Below are positions 7,340 through 17,000 of a stretch of 64,000 nucleotides of DNA, piece after piece (the stretch's first letter is position 1; every line of letters begins with the position of its first letter). Source of the stretch: Saccharothrix algeriensis (lineage in GTDB: Bacteria; Actinomycetota; Actinomycetes; Mycobacteriales; Pseudonocardiaceae); contig NZ_JAFBCL010000001.1 of the NCBI RefSeq assembly GCF_016907655.1, forward strand, positions 6,544,001-6,608,000, written 5' to 3'. A model generated the notes under the pieces. That model was not told the DNA's origin. It made no database searches and saw only the letters and a list, made by a program, of their open reading frames with translations. The translations under genes were made by a program, and so were the position numbers.

Positions 7340-10300
7340 TCATGCCGTCGTCGCGGCGCCCGGTCGCGCCTCGACCCGCCGGAGGTCCAGCACCGCCCCG
7401 AGCCGCCGGTAGCCGGCCACGGCCTCGTCCCGCGCGGCGCGCGCGCCGGCGGCGTCACCGCGCGCGGCGAGCAGCACCGAGGCGATCTCGGCGGCCTCGG
7501 CCGCCTCGACCGGCCGGCCGACCCGCCGGCAGCGCGCCGCCGCGGCCAGCGCGGGCCGCGGGTCGCCGTCGAGCAGGCCGCGGCACAGCCCGGCGGCGGC
7601 CGTCGCGCCGGCGGGAGCCCGTTCGGCCACGGCGTCCTGCGCGCCGGCCCGCGCGGCGCACACCGCGACGTCGCGCCGGCCCGCGGCCAGGGCCAGCCGC
7701 GCGAGCAGCGGCAGCCACTGGTGCCGCCACAGCGGGCGCGGTTCCCGCACCAGCGGCTCCAGCGCCGCGATCGCCAGGTCGGGCCGCCCGTCGGCCTCCG
7801 CCCGGAACGCCTCGGCGACGGTCGCGAACCCGGCGGACTCGTGCGGCGCGGTCGGGTCGGCGTCGAGCAGGTCGCCGCCGGCCACCACCCGGCCCCGGCG
7901 GACGGCGACCAGCGCGCCGACGCCGTGCGCCGGGCTCCCGCCCGGTCCGCGGCGGTCCGCGTCGTCCCACCGGCCCGCCCAGTAGTCCTGCACCGCACGG
8001 GCGGCCGGCGCCAGGTCCGGCACCACGTCCGGCCCGGCGCAGCCGGCCGGGTCGGACCCGCGCAGCACGAGGTCGGCCTCGGCGAGCCGGTCCAGGTGCC
8101 GCAGGGTGGCGGCCTTGTCGGTGGACAGCAGCGCGTGCCACGCGCGCAGGTCGGCGCCCTCCCGCGCCACGGCCAGCGCGCGCTCGATGCGGTCCAGCGC
8201 CTCCGGGTGGTCGAGCCGCGCGCAGCCGGCCAGCCACAGCACCTGCCACGCGTGCGCCGCGGCGAAGCGGTCCCGCGCGTCCCCGGCGCGCCGCACCGCG
8301 CGCCACGCCGCCTCCTCGGCCTCCCGCCGGTCGCCCGCGCGGAAGGCCACCCCCGCCTGCAACGCCTCCAGCCGGGCCCGCCACACGGCCGGCACGCCGT
8401 CGTCCGCGACCGCCGCCCGCAGCGCCTCCGCCGACTCCCGCGTCGTGCCGTCCCGGTGCCGCAGGTGCAGCAGCAGCCCGCGCGCGCCGGCGGCCAACCC
8501 GGGTTCGGCGGTGCGCGCCAGCACGTGCCTGGTCTCGGCGTCGGGCCACCGGCCGAGCCGGAACAGCAGGTCGGCCAGCCGCGCGGCCAGCCGGTCGCGC
8601 ACCGCCGGGTCCGCCGCGGACTGGTCGGCGGCCACCCGCAGCAGCCGGACCGCCGCGTCCGGCGCGCGCTCCTCCAGCGCGGGCGCGGTGGCCGCCAGCC
8701 AGCCGGCCACCCACGGGTCCGCGGCGGTCGGCGCGGCGACCAGCTGCGCGGCGACCACCTCGACCGGCGCGCCCGCGTCGGCGAGGGACTGGGCCGCCTG
8801 GCGGTGCAGCGCGGTGCGCACCGCGTAGGGCATCTGCTGGTACAGGGCGTGCCGGAGCAACCGGTGCCGGAAGGCCAGCCGGGGGCCCGTCGCGACCAGG
8901 ACGCCCGCCGCCACCGCCTCGTCGACGGCCGCCGCCAGGTCCGCGGCCGGCCGCCCGGCCGCCGTCGCGGCGTCGAGGGCGGTGCACCCGTCGTCCAGCA
9001 GCGCCACCCACCGCAGCGCCTCGGCCGCCCCCGGCGACAGGAACCCCAGCCAGCCGGTCAGCACCGGCACCAGCGAGGGCGGCGCCTGCCCGGCGGCGTC
9101 GGCGTCGATCTCGGCCACGCCGTCGCGGTGCTCGACCAGGCCGTCGCGCACCAGCACGTCCACCGCCTCCCGGGCGTAGCGGGGGTTGCCGCCCGCGCCC
9201 GCGGCGAACCGGCGCAGGTTGTCGCCCGCGGGCGCGCCCACCAGGCCGGCCACCAGCGCGGCCACGTCGTCGGCCGGCAGCGGGCCCAGCTCCACCACGT
9301 CGCCGCCGGCCTCGGCGAACGCGCGCCGGGCCCGCGCCACGTCCGCGCGCCGCGGGGCCGGCCGCGCCGCGGCGACCAGCAGCAGCGGCAGCCGGCGCGC
9401 CGCCAGGTCCGCCCAGGCCGCGACGCTGTCCTCGTCGGCCCACTGCAGGCCGTCCAGCACGAGCACCAGCGGCCCCCCGGCGGAGCGCCCGACCACCAGC
9501 TCCACCAGGCGGCCGGCCTCCGAGAGGTCGGCCGGCGACCCCTCGGCGGCCGGCTGCCGGCCGGTGACCGGGTCCGCGCCGTCCCGCGCCGGCGGCAGCG
9601 GGCACCGCGCGCCCAGCTCGTCGACCGCCACCCGCGCCACCCGGCAGCCCAGGTCGGCCGCGCCGGCCAGCCCGGCGGTCAGCAGCGCGGTCTTCCCCGA
9701 GCCCGGTTCGCCCTCCAACCAGACGCACCGCCCGCGCCCGGCGGCCACGTCGGCGACGGCGGCGCGCAGCAGCGCCACCTCGCGCTCCCGCCCGACGAAC
9801 GCGGGCCCGGTCGCCGCGGGCGCGGCTCGCGGCGCGCGCCGGTCGGCCGCCGTGCCGTCGCCGAGCGCCCACCGGTCCGGGTGGTCGGCCGCGGTCGCGC
9901 CGCCGTCCGGCGCCCACCAGTCCTGCTCGCCGCCCTCGGGCGCGCTGTCGTCCGCTGCCCACCAGCCCGGGTGGTCGGCTGCGGTCGCGCTGTCGTCCGA
10001 TCCCCACCAGCCCAGGGCATCGTCCCCGGCCGCGCTGTCGTCCGGCGCCCACCAGCCGGGGTGATCGGCCCCGGGGTCGCTGTCGTCCGGCGCCCGTCGG
10101 TCCACGCGGCCGACCCCGGCCGCGTCCGCGCCCAGCACCTCGCGGTGCGCCCGGCGCAGCGCGGAACCGGGTTCGATGCCCAGCCCGTCGACCAGCGCGC
10201 GGTGCGCGTCCCGGTAGACCGCCAGCGCCTCGGCCCGCCTGCCGGCCCGGTGCAGCGCGGTGACCAGCAGCGCGTGCAGCCCCTCGCGCACCGGGTGCTC

Positions 10301-10885
10301 GGCGGCCAGGTCGGCCAGCCCGGCGACGACTTCGGCGTGCCTGCCCAGGGCCAGCGCCAGTTCGGCGCGCCGCTCGACGGTGGCCAGCCGCAGCTCCAGC
10401 AGCCGCGCCCGCTGCGCCTCGGCGAACGGGCCCGGGACGTCGTGCAGCGCGTCGCCGCGCCACAGCGCCAGGGCCCGGTCGAGCTCGGCCAGCGCGCGTG
10501 CCGGGTGCTCGCCCGCGAGGGCCTGGGCGCGCGAGCGGTGCCGCTCGAAGCGGTGCACGTCCAGGCAGTCGGGGTCGACCCGCAGCGAGTAGCCGCCGCC
10601 GGTGGAGACGATGACCTCCGCCGCCGACCGCTTGGAGCGCTGCGGCTCGAAGGCGCGGCGCAGCCCGGACACGTAGGTGTAGAGGCTGGCGCCGGCGGTG
10701 GCGGGCGGCGAGTCGCCCCAGACGCCGCCGATCAGCTCGTCGCGGGAGACGGCCTGGCCCGCCCGGACGGCGAGGACGGCGAACACGGCCCGCCGCCGCG
10801 CGGCCCCGACGTCGACCGCCGCCCCGGCCCGCCACGCCCGCACCGGCCCGAGCAGCTGGACGGAGAGCCCGTCGCTCGTGGTCAC
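7340..10885 (-). CDS. Second SARP-family regulator with AAA ATPase and TPR region (paralogue)
   Basis: 1181 residues from GTG (10883-10885). The plan matches its neighbour: winged helix (opening LSVQLLGPVRAWRAG, about 5-95), BTAD domain (about 100-245), a Trp-rich repeat linker (about 260-345), ATPase with Walker A GEPGSGKTALL (about 392-402) and Walker B LVLVLDGLQWADED (about 473-486), then helical TPR-like repeats to the C-terminus. The ATPase is intact at both Walker motifs. It is the first gene of a two-gene minus-strand operon; a sigma-70-like promoter lies at 10922-10950, about 37 bases upstream. The two proteins differ enough to be an old tandem duplication. Confidence 0.85.
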   Translation of the reverse strand: MTTSDGLSVQLLGPVRAWRAGAAVDVGAARRRAVFAVLAVRAGQAVSRDELIGGVWGDSPPATAGASLYTYVSGLRRAFEPQRSKRSAAEVIVSTGGGYSLRVDPDCLDVHRFERHRSRAQALAGEHPARALAELDRALALWRGDALHDVPGPFAEAQRARLLELRLATVERRAELALALGRHAEVVAGLADLAAEHPVREGLHALLVTALHRAGRRAEALAVYRDAHRALVDGLGIEPGSALRRAHREVLGADAAGVGRVDRRAPDDSDPGADHPGWWAPDDSAAGDDALGWWGSDDSATAADHPGWWAADDSAPEGGEQDWWAPDGGATAADHPDRWALGDGTAADRRAPRAAPAATGPAFVGREREVALLRAAVADVAAGRGRCVWLEGEPGSGKTALLTAGLAGAADLGCRVARVAVDELGARCPLPPARDGADPVTGRQPAAEGSPADLSEAGRLVELVVGRSAGGPLVLVLDGLQWADEDSVAAWADLAARRLPLLLVAAARPAPRRADVARARRAFAEAGGDVVELGPLPADDVAALVAGLVGAPAGDNLRRFAAGAGGNPRYAREAVDVLVRDGLVEHRDGVAEIDADAAGQAPPSLVPVLTGWLGFLSPGAAEALRWVALLDDGCTALDAATAAGRPAADLAAAVDEAVAAGVLVATGPRLAFRHRLLRHALYQQMPYAVRTALHRQAAQSLADAGAPVEVVAAQLVAAPTAADPWVAGWLAATAPALEERAPDAAVRLLRVAADQSAADPAVRDRLAARLADLLFRLGRWPDAETRHVLARTAEPGLAAGARGLLLHLRHRDGTTRESAEALRAAVADDGVPAVWRARLEALQAGVAFRAGDRREAEEAAWRAVRRAGDARDRFAAAHAWQVLWLAGCARLDHPEALDRIERALAVAREGADLRAWHALLSTDKAATLRHLDRLAEADLVLRGSDPAGCAGPDVVPDLAPAARAVQDYWAGRWDDADRRGPGGSPAHGVGALVAVRRGRVVAGGDLLDADPTAPHESAGFATVAEAFRAEADGRPDLAIAALEPLVREPRPLWRHQWLPLLARLALAAGRRDVAVCAARAGAQDAVAERAPAGATAAAGLCRGLLDGDPRPALAAAARCRRVGRPVEAAEAAEIASVLLAARGDAAGARAARDEAVAGYRRLGAVLDLRRVEARPGAATTA
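9856..10100 (-). repeat. 45-base tandem repeats encoding a Trp-Trp linker
   Basis: About five units of 45 bases encode a 15-residue period with cores GWWAPDDSA, GWWGSDDSA, GWWAADDSA and DWWAPDGGA. They form the BTAD-ATPase linker of the second SARP protein. Paired tryptophans in a low-complexity acidic linker are unusual. Confidence 0.85.
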
Positions 10886-10921
10886 CTCATGCCACCGGGG
10901 TTGGAATACCGATCGAACCGC

Positions 10922-10950
10922 GTTTTATCACTGGCCTACCTGCTCTGCAA
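10922..10950 (-). promoter_or_regulatory. Sigma-70-like promoter for the SARP operon
   Basis: Read on the minus strand: TTGCAG (10945-10950), a 17-base spacer, then TAAAAC (10922-10927). It lies in a locally AT-richer stretch about 37 bases before the GTG of the second SARP gene. This is a visual match only. Confidence 0.5.
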
Positions 10951-11770
10951 TCCGCCTTGTCGTGCACTCGACTTCCGCACCGGGGTGAACTTCGCGGGCC
11001 ATTCGCTGTATTCGTCGCACATTATCACGCCCGACCGCGCAACTGTCGACTGGTCCTATGGTCGGGTTCGGGTTCCGGTGGTCGTGCTTTCGCCGCGCCC
11101 GCGCGGCGCGCCGTTCCGCGACAGGTGGTCGGCCACCGCGTCGGTGTGGACGTCTCCGATACCGACACATGGCCTACGACCTGCGTCAACGGTCATGCCG
11201 GGCCAATGGGGGCGTTCCCGGCCGATCACGAGGCGCTCTCGTGTGCCCGGTCGCGTTCCCGGTGGGCACGATATCGCTCCCGGTCGGCGCGCGCGGATTC
11301 CGCTACCTGTCGACTCGCTATCGAACCGGGCAATTCCCGGCTGCGCCGCGCGGCCGGGAAATCGCGGAACCGCCGGAGTGGGCGTGCCGGGTTTGTCGTC
11401 AGGCCAGTTCACGACCGGTTGCGCGAGCCCGCCCGCTCGGGGGGCGGTCGCGCGGGGCCGCCCGCGGACGCCCCGCCCGCGGACGCGGCCCCGCCGGCCC
11501 GGGGCCGCCCGGCGCACTCGCTCGCCGCGCACTCGCTCGCCGCGCACTCGCTCGCCGCGCACCCGCTCGCCGCGTGACCGCTCGCCGCGTGACCGTCTGC
11601 CGCGCACCTGTCTGCTGCGCACCTGCCCATGGACACCCGCTCGCCACGTGCCCACTCGTCACATGACCGCCCGCCGCGCACTCGCTCGCCGCCCACCCGC
11701 TCACCGTGCACTCGCCCGCCGCGTGACCGGCGGCACATCGGCGAAGAGGCCCGCTGCCGGGTGGGCGGGG
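10951..11770. other. Long gap between SARP operon and two-component system, with degenerate repeats
   Basis: About 820 bases without a gene I can support. The left third is relatively AT-rich and probably holds promoters. The right part (about 11500-11740) consists of loosely repeated 12-15-base units of the type CTCGCCGCGCACT, with several near-perfect tandem copies at 11518-11575. Open frames on both strands here encode only Arg/Ala/Ser-rich low-complexity text and are not called. Confidence 0.6.
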
Positions 11771-11786
11771 GTAGCGCCTGCGCTAC
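11771..11786. promoter_or_regulatory. Perfect palindrome upstream of the two-component operon
   Basis: GTAGCG, four bases, CGCTAC: a perfect 6-base inverted repeat 35 bases before the kinase ATG. Symmetric sites of this size suit a NarL/LuxR-type dimer, so autoregulation by the cognate response regulator is a reasonable guess. Confidence 0.45.
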
Positions 11787-11821
11787 CGCCCCGCCGAGGG
11801 CGGTCGGGAAGAATCGGGGCC

Positions 11822-13045
11822 ATGACCCGGCTCGCTCCCCTGTGGACCGCGGCGCGCTACCTGCTCGTCGGCGCGGCCACCGCGTTCCTGTCGATCTTCG
11901 CCCTGATGGCGCTGCTGGTGGTCGCCGTCCTGAGCGTGGTCGGCGTCGGGCTGCCCGCCGTGCCCGAGGCGCTGCGCCTGGTGCGCCGGCTGGTCGCCTT
12001 CGAGCGGCGGCGGGCGGGCCGGGCGCTGGGCGAGTCGATCCCCGACCCGTACCGGCTGCTGACCGGCCCGCTGTCGCAGCAGGTCGCCACGGCCGTCACC
12101 GACCCGGCGACCCGGCGGGACCTCGCCTGGCTGGCCCTCCACGGCGCGGTCGGCGCCCTGCTGGGCGCCCTCGCGGTCGGGTTGCCGACCAGTGCGGTGA
12201 ACCACCTGCTGATACCCGCCTACTGGTGGCTCGTGCCCGGCGGCGTGGAGACCTCGTTCGGCGTGTCCGTGGACTCGTGGGCGACGACGTCGTACGCGGT
12301 GGCCATCGGCCTGCTCTACGGCGTGCTGACGTTCCGCCTGCCGTGGCTGGCCCGGTCGCAGGCGCTGGTCGCGCGGTGGCTGCTCGCCCCGGCGCCCGGC
12401 GTGCGGCTGACCGACCGGGTGGCGGAGCTGACCGCGTCGCGGGCCGGCGCGCTGGAGGCGCACGGCGCGGAGCTGCGGCGCATCGAGCGCGACCTGCACG
12501 ACGGGGCGCAGGCGCGGATCGCGGCGGTGGTCATGCAGCTGGGCATCGCCGGGCAGATGCGCGAGCGCGACCCGGACGCGGCGTTCGACCTCGTGCGCAA
12601 GGCGCAGGACACGGCGGTGGACGCGCTGGCGGAGCTGCGGGACGTGGTGCGCAGCATCTACCCGCCGGTGCTGTCGGACCGCGGCCTGGACGGCGCGATC
12701 TCGGCGCTGGCCGCGCGCTGCCCGGTGCCGTGCACCCTGGAGGTCGCGCCCATCGGGCGGCGGCCGGCCGCGATCGAGGCGGCGGCGTACTTCATCGTCG
12801 CCGAGGCGCTGACCAACATCACCAAGCACTCGGCGGCCGACCGCGCGGCGGTCAGCCTGGCCGCGACCGACGACGCGCTGCTGATCACGGTCCGCGACGA
12901 CGGCCGGGGCGGCGCGGACGAGCACCGCGGGACCGGTATCGTCGGCATCCGGCGTCGAGCCGACGCCTTCGACGGCCGGGCCGAGCTGAGCAGCCCACCC
13001 GGAGGCCCGACCGTGTTGCGAGTGGAGCTGCCGTGCGCGTCGTGA
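11822..13045 (+). CDS. NarL-type sensor histidine kinase
   Basis: 407 residues from ATG. The N-terminal half holds membrane segments (about 12-42 and about 103-126, with more hydrophobic stretches to about 185), resembling the actinobacterial putative-sensor domain. Then comes a HisKA_3 dimerisation box with the phospho-acceptor in RIERDLHDGAQARI (His226), followed by a HATPase domain with the N-box AEALTNITKHS and G-box VRDDGRGGADEHRGTGIVGI. It would autophosphorylate on His226 in response to an unknown envelope signal and pass the phosphate to the downstream regulator, whose GTG lies 13 bases inside this gene's end. Confidence 0.9.
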   Translation: MTRLAPLWTAARYLLVGAATAFLSIFALMALLVVAVLSVVGVGLPAVPEALRLVRRLVAFERRRAGRALGESIPDPYRLLTGPLSQQVATAVTDPATRRDLAWLALHGAVGALLGALAVGLPTSAVNHLLIPAYWWLVPGGVETSFGVSVDSWATTSYAVAIGLLYGVLTFRLPWLARSQALVARWLLAPAPGVRLTDRVAELTASRAGALEAHGAELRRIERDLHDGAQARIAAVVMQLGIAGQMRERDPDAAFDLVRKAQDTAVDALAELRDVVRSIYPPVLSDRGLDGAISALAARCPVPCTLEVAPIGRRPAAIEAAAYFIVAEALTNITKHSAADRAAVSLAATDDALLITVRDDGRGGADEHRGTGIVGIRRRADAFDGRAELSSPPGGPTVLRVELPCAS

Positions 13046-13677
13046 TCGCGGAGGACGACGTCCTGCTGCGCGAGGGGCTCTCCCTGCTGCTGGCCAACGC
13101 GGGCATCGACGTCGTGGCCGCGGTGGACAATGCGACGGAGTTCCTGGCCCGCATCGCCGGGGACCGCCCGGACGCGGTCGTGATGGACGTCCGCCTGCCA
13201 CCGTCCTTCCGGGACGAAGGGCTCCGCGCGGCGGTGGAGGCGCGCCGGGTGCACCCCGGCCTGCCGGTGCTGGTGCTGTCGGCGTACGTGGAGAACAGCT
13301 ACGCCGCCGAGCTGCTGGCCGACGGCGTGGGCGGTGTCGGCTACCTGCTCAAGGAGCGCGTCGGCAAGGTCGGCGAGTTCCTCGACGCGCTGCACCGCGT
13401 GGCCGACGGCGGCACGGCGATGGACCCCGAGGTCATCTCGCAGCTGCTGGTGCGCCGCAAGCCCGACGACCCGCTCACCACGCTGACCGCGCGCGAGCGC
13501 GAGGTGCTCGCGCTGATGGCCGAGGGGCACGACAACGGCGCCATCGCGAAGATCCTGGTGGTCAGCGAAGGCGCGGTGCACAAGCACATCCGCAACATCT
13601 TCAGCAAGCTGGGCCTGCCGAACGACGAGGGCGGCCACCGCCGCGTCCTCGCCGTCCTGGCCTACCTCAACGCCTGA
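13033..13677 (+). CDS. NarL/FixJ-type response regulator
   Basis: 214 residues from a GTG overlapping the kinase end. The receiver domain starts VRVVIAEDDVLLREGL (acidic pocket EDD), carries the phospho-acceptor in VVMDVRLPP (Asp52) and the conserved Lys in YLLKERVG. The LuxR helix-turn-helix reads LTAREREVLALMAEGHDNGA then VSEGAVHKHIRNIFSKLGL. It is the cognate partner of the upstream kinase, in an operon with it. Targets are not shown; the palindrome upstream of the kinase is a candidate site. Confidence 0.92.
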   Translation: MRVVIAEDDVLLREGLSLLLANAGIDVVAAVDNATEFLARIAGDRPDAVVMDVRLPPSFRDEGLRAAVEARRVHPGLPVLVLSAYVENSYAAELLADGVGGVGYLLKERVGKVGEFLDALHRVADGGTAMDPEVISQLLVRRKPDDPLTTLTAREREVLALMAEGHDNGAIAKILVVSEGAVHKHIRNIFSKLGLPNDEGGHRRVLAVLAYLNA

Positions 13678-13888
13678 CCGACCGCCTGCCGCGCGCCGAG
13701 AGCACCGCCAGCGCCACGACGCACAGCACCGCCACGCCGCCGCTCGCCAGCCGCAGCGCCTCGGCCAACCCGACGAACGCCCCGATCGCGTTGACCCCGG
13801 CGGTCACCAGCAGCACCACCCACAGCAGCGCCTTGGCCGCCCCGAACTTCGCACCGCCGTGCTCACCCGAACCGCTGTATCCGCTCAT
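13667..13888 (-). CDS. Small two-span membrane protein, unknown function
   Basis: 73 residues from ATG (MSGYSGSGEHGG). Two hydrophobic helices (ALLWVVLLVTAGVNAIGAF, about 20-38; GGVAVLCVVALAVL, about 50-63) and a basic C-terminus RGRRSVRR suggest an inner-membrane protein with a cytoplasmic positive tail. Its 3' end overlaps the convergent response-regulator gene by 11 bases. No family recognised. Confidence 0.7.
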   Translation of the reverse strand: MSGYSGSGEHGGAKFGAAKALLWVVLLVTAGVNAIGAFVGLAEALRLASGGVAVLCVVALAVLSARGRRSVRR

Positions 13889-14091
13889 GGGGCGACGCTA
13901 TTCCCGCGGCGCGCCACCGGGCGATCCCACCGGCTACCCGATCGCCGGTACAGCCGGCACCACCCCCGCCCGACCGCCGACGTCCCGATGATCACTGGGC
14001 CGGGTGAATTCCGCGGCCGGCGTTGGCGCGGCTCCCCCCGCGCGGCCAGGCTGGCCCGTCGGCACCTCCAGTGGCGGAGAAGGGGCGTGGC

Positions 14092-17000
14092 GTGGGCGCG
14101 GGCAACGACAGCGGGGACCGATCCGTCGCGATCGTGGGGGTGGCGTGCCGGCTGCCGGGCGGCGTCGACGGCCCCGACGGGCTGTGGCGGGCGCTGGTCG
14201 AGGGCCGCGACCTCGTCACCGCGCCGCCCGCGGACCGGTTCGACCCGGACCGGTTCACCGACCCCGACCGGCCGCGGCCCGGCCGCGGTCGCACCGCCGC
14301 GGGCGGCTACCTGGCGGACCTGGCGGGGTTCGACGCGGCGCACTTCGGCATCTCGCCGAAGGAGGCCGCGCAGGTGGACCCGCAGCACCGGCTGCTGCTG
14401 GAGCTGGCGGCCGAGGCGCTCGACGACGCCGGGATCGCCCGGGACCGCCTGGCGGGCAGCGACGCGGCGGTGTTCGTCGGCATCTCCGACGCCTCCTACG
14501 GCGTCCTGCAGATGATGGACGTGCGCGCGATCAACGCCTACACCATGACGGGCGCGGCGTCGTCCATCGCGGCCAACCGCGTCTCGCACTTCCTGGACCT
14601 GCGCGGGCCGAGCATGGCCGTGGACACCGCGTGCTCCTCGTCGCTGGTGGCGCTGGACCAGGCGTGCCGGGCGCTGCTGGACGGCACCAGCCGCACCGCG
14701 CTGTGCGGCGGGGTGAACGCGCTGATCAGCCCGCACCACTACGTCGGCTTCGCGCAGGCGTCGATGCTGTCGCCCCGCGGCCGGTGCGCGGCGTTCTCGG
14801 CCGACGCCGACGGCTTCGCGCGCGCCGAGGGCGGGGTGGTGGTCGTGCTCAAGCGGTTGGCCGACGCCCTGGCCGACGGCGACCGCGTCCACGCGGTGGT
14901 GCTCGCCTCGGGGACCAACAGCGACGGGCGCACCGCCGGCCTGTCGCTGCCCGACGCCGAGGCGCAGGAGCGGCTGCTGCGGGAGGTGCACCGGCGGGCC
15001 GGCGTGCACCCCGACGACCTGGCCTACTTCGAGGCGCACGGCACCGGCACGCCGGTCGGCGACCCCGTCGAGTGCGCCGCGATCGGCCGGGCGCTGGGGC
15101 GGGGGCGCACCACCGGGCCGCTGCCGATCGGGTCGGTCAAGACCAACCTCGGCCACCTGGAACCCGCCTCCGGCCTCGCCGGCGTGCTCAAGGCGCTGCT
15201 GGTGCTGCGGCACCGGCGCATCCCGGCGTCGCTGCACGCCGACCCGCCCAACCCGGGCATCGACTTCGCCGGGCTCGGCCTGGTCGTGGCCGCCGAGCCG
15301 CGGTCGATCCCCGCCGGCGGCCGGGTCGTGGTGGGGGTGAACTCCTTCGGCTTCGGCGGGGCCAACGCCCACGTCGTGCTGGCCTCCCCGCCGCCACCGC
15401 CCGCGCCCGCCGGGCCGCCGGGCGACGCGCCGCGGCCGGTGCTGGTGTCGGGCAGCACGCCGGCGGCGCTGGCCGCCGCGACCGCGGCCCTGGTCGAGCG
15501 GCTGGCCGACGCGCCGGACTTCCACGACCTGGCCCACACCACCTGCCGCCGCCGCACCCGCCACCGCCACCGCGTCGCCGTGCTCGCCGACGACGCGGCC
15601 GACGCGGCGCGGCTGCTCGCCGAAGCCGCCCCGGTGGAGGCGGTCGGCGCGGGCCGGATCGGGTTCGTCTTCTGCGGCAACGCCTCCCAGTGGGCCGGCA
15701 TGGGCGCGGACCTGTTCCGCGACAAGGACTTCCGGGTCGCGGTGGAGCAGGTGGACACCGCGCTGGCCCCGCACCTGGGCTGGTCGGTGGCGCGGCGCCT
15801 GGCCGAGGTCACCGAGCAGGAGCTGTCGGCCACCGAGGTGGCCCAGCCGCTGCTGTTCGCCGTCCAGGTGGGCCTGACCGAGCTGCTGCGCGCGCACGGG
15901 GTCCGGCCCGAGGTGGTGCTCGGCCACAGCGTCGGCGAGGTCGCCGCCGCCTGGGCCGCGGGCGCCCTCGACCTCGACCAGGCGGCCTGGGTGGTCGCCG
16001 AGCGCAGCCGCGCCCAGGCGGCGACCGCGGGCGCCGGGCGGATGGCCGCGGTGGCGCTGTCGGCCGCCGACCTGCGCCGGTGGCACCCGGAGGTGGAGAT
16101 CGCCGGCATCGGCACCGCCGACGACGTCACCGCCGCGGGCCCGGCCGAGGAGGTCGGGCGGCTGCTGGCCGACCTGGCGGCGCGCGGCGTCGCCTGCGCC
16201 GACCTCGGCCTGGACCACCCCTTCCACACCGCCGCGATGGACCCGCTGCGCGAGCCGCTGCGGGCGGCGCTGGCCGGGCTGGTCCCCGCCGCCACCGCGA
16301 TCCCGCTGGTGTCCACCGTGACCGGCGCGCGGGTCGACGGGACCGAGCTGGGCCCGGAGTACTGGTGGCGCAACGTCCGCGAGCCGGTCCGGTTCGCCGA
16401 CGCCGTCACCGAGGTCCTGGCGGGCGGCGCGGACGTGCTGGTCGAGGTCGGCCCGCACCCGGTGCTGCGCGGCTACCTGCGCAAGCTCGCCGCCACCCGC
16501 CCGCGCACCCCGACCGCCGTCGTGCCGACCCTGCGCCGCCACGCCGACGGCCCGGCCGCCGTGCGCACCGCGGTGGCCGCGGTGCTCGCCGCCGGCGGCC
16601 GGGTGGACTGGGACCGCTACTTCCCGACCCCCGGCCGGGTGGTCGACCTGCCCGCCTACCCGTGGCAGCGGGAGCGCCACTGGAGCGGCGACCCGCGGCT
16701 GTGGGTGCGCACCAGCGGCGACGCCCGCGTCCACCACCCGCTGCTGGGCGAGCGCGTGCCCGCCCCGCACCCGTTGTGGCACAACGAGGTCGAGCCGGTG
16801 CGCGTGCCGTGGCTGGCCGACCACCTGCTCAGCGGCGAGGTGGTGGTGCCCGCCGCCGGGTTCGCGGAGATGGCGCTGGCGGCGGGCGCGTCGGCCCTCG
16901 GCCGGCCGGTGGAGGTCCGTCGGCTGGAGATCAGCCGCCCGCTGGTCGTGCCCTGGCCGGACACCGCGGGCGTGCGCACCCAGGTCTCGGTCGACCCGGG

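Noticed and set aside
10928..11170. 80-codon minus-strand frame upstream of the SARP operon
   Set aside because: Arg-rich text without domains that overlaps the predicted SARP promoter.
11500..11740. CRISPR-like array of short repeats
   Set aside because: Units are 12-15 bases, degenerate and adjacent without unique 30-40-base spacers, and no cas genes are present.
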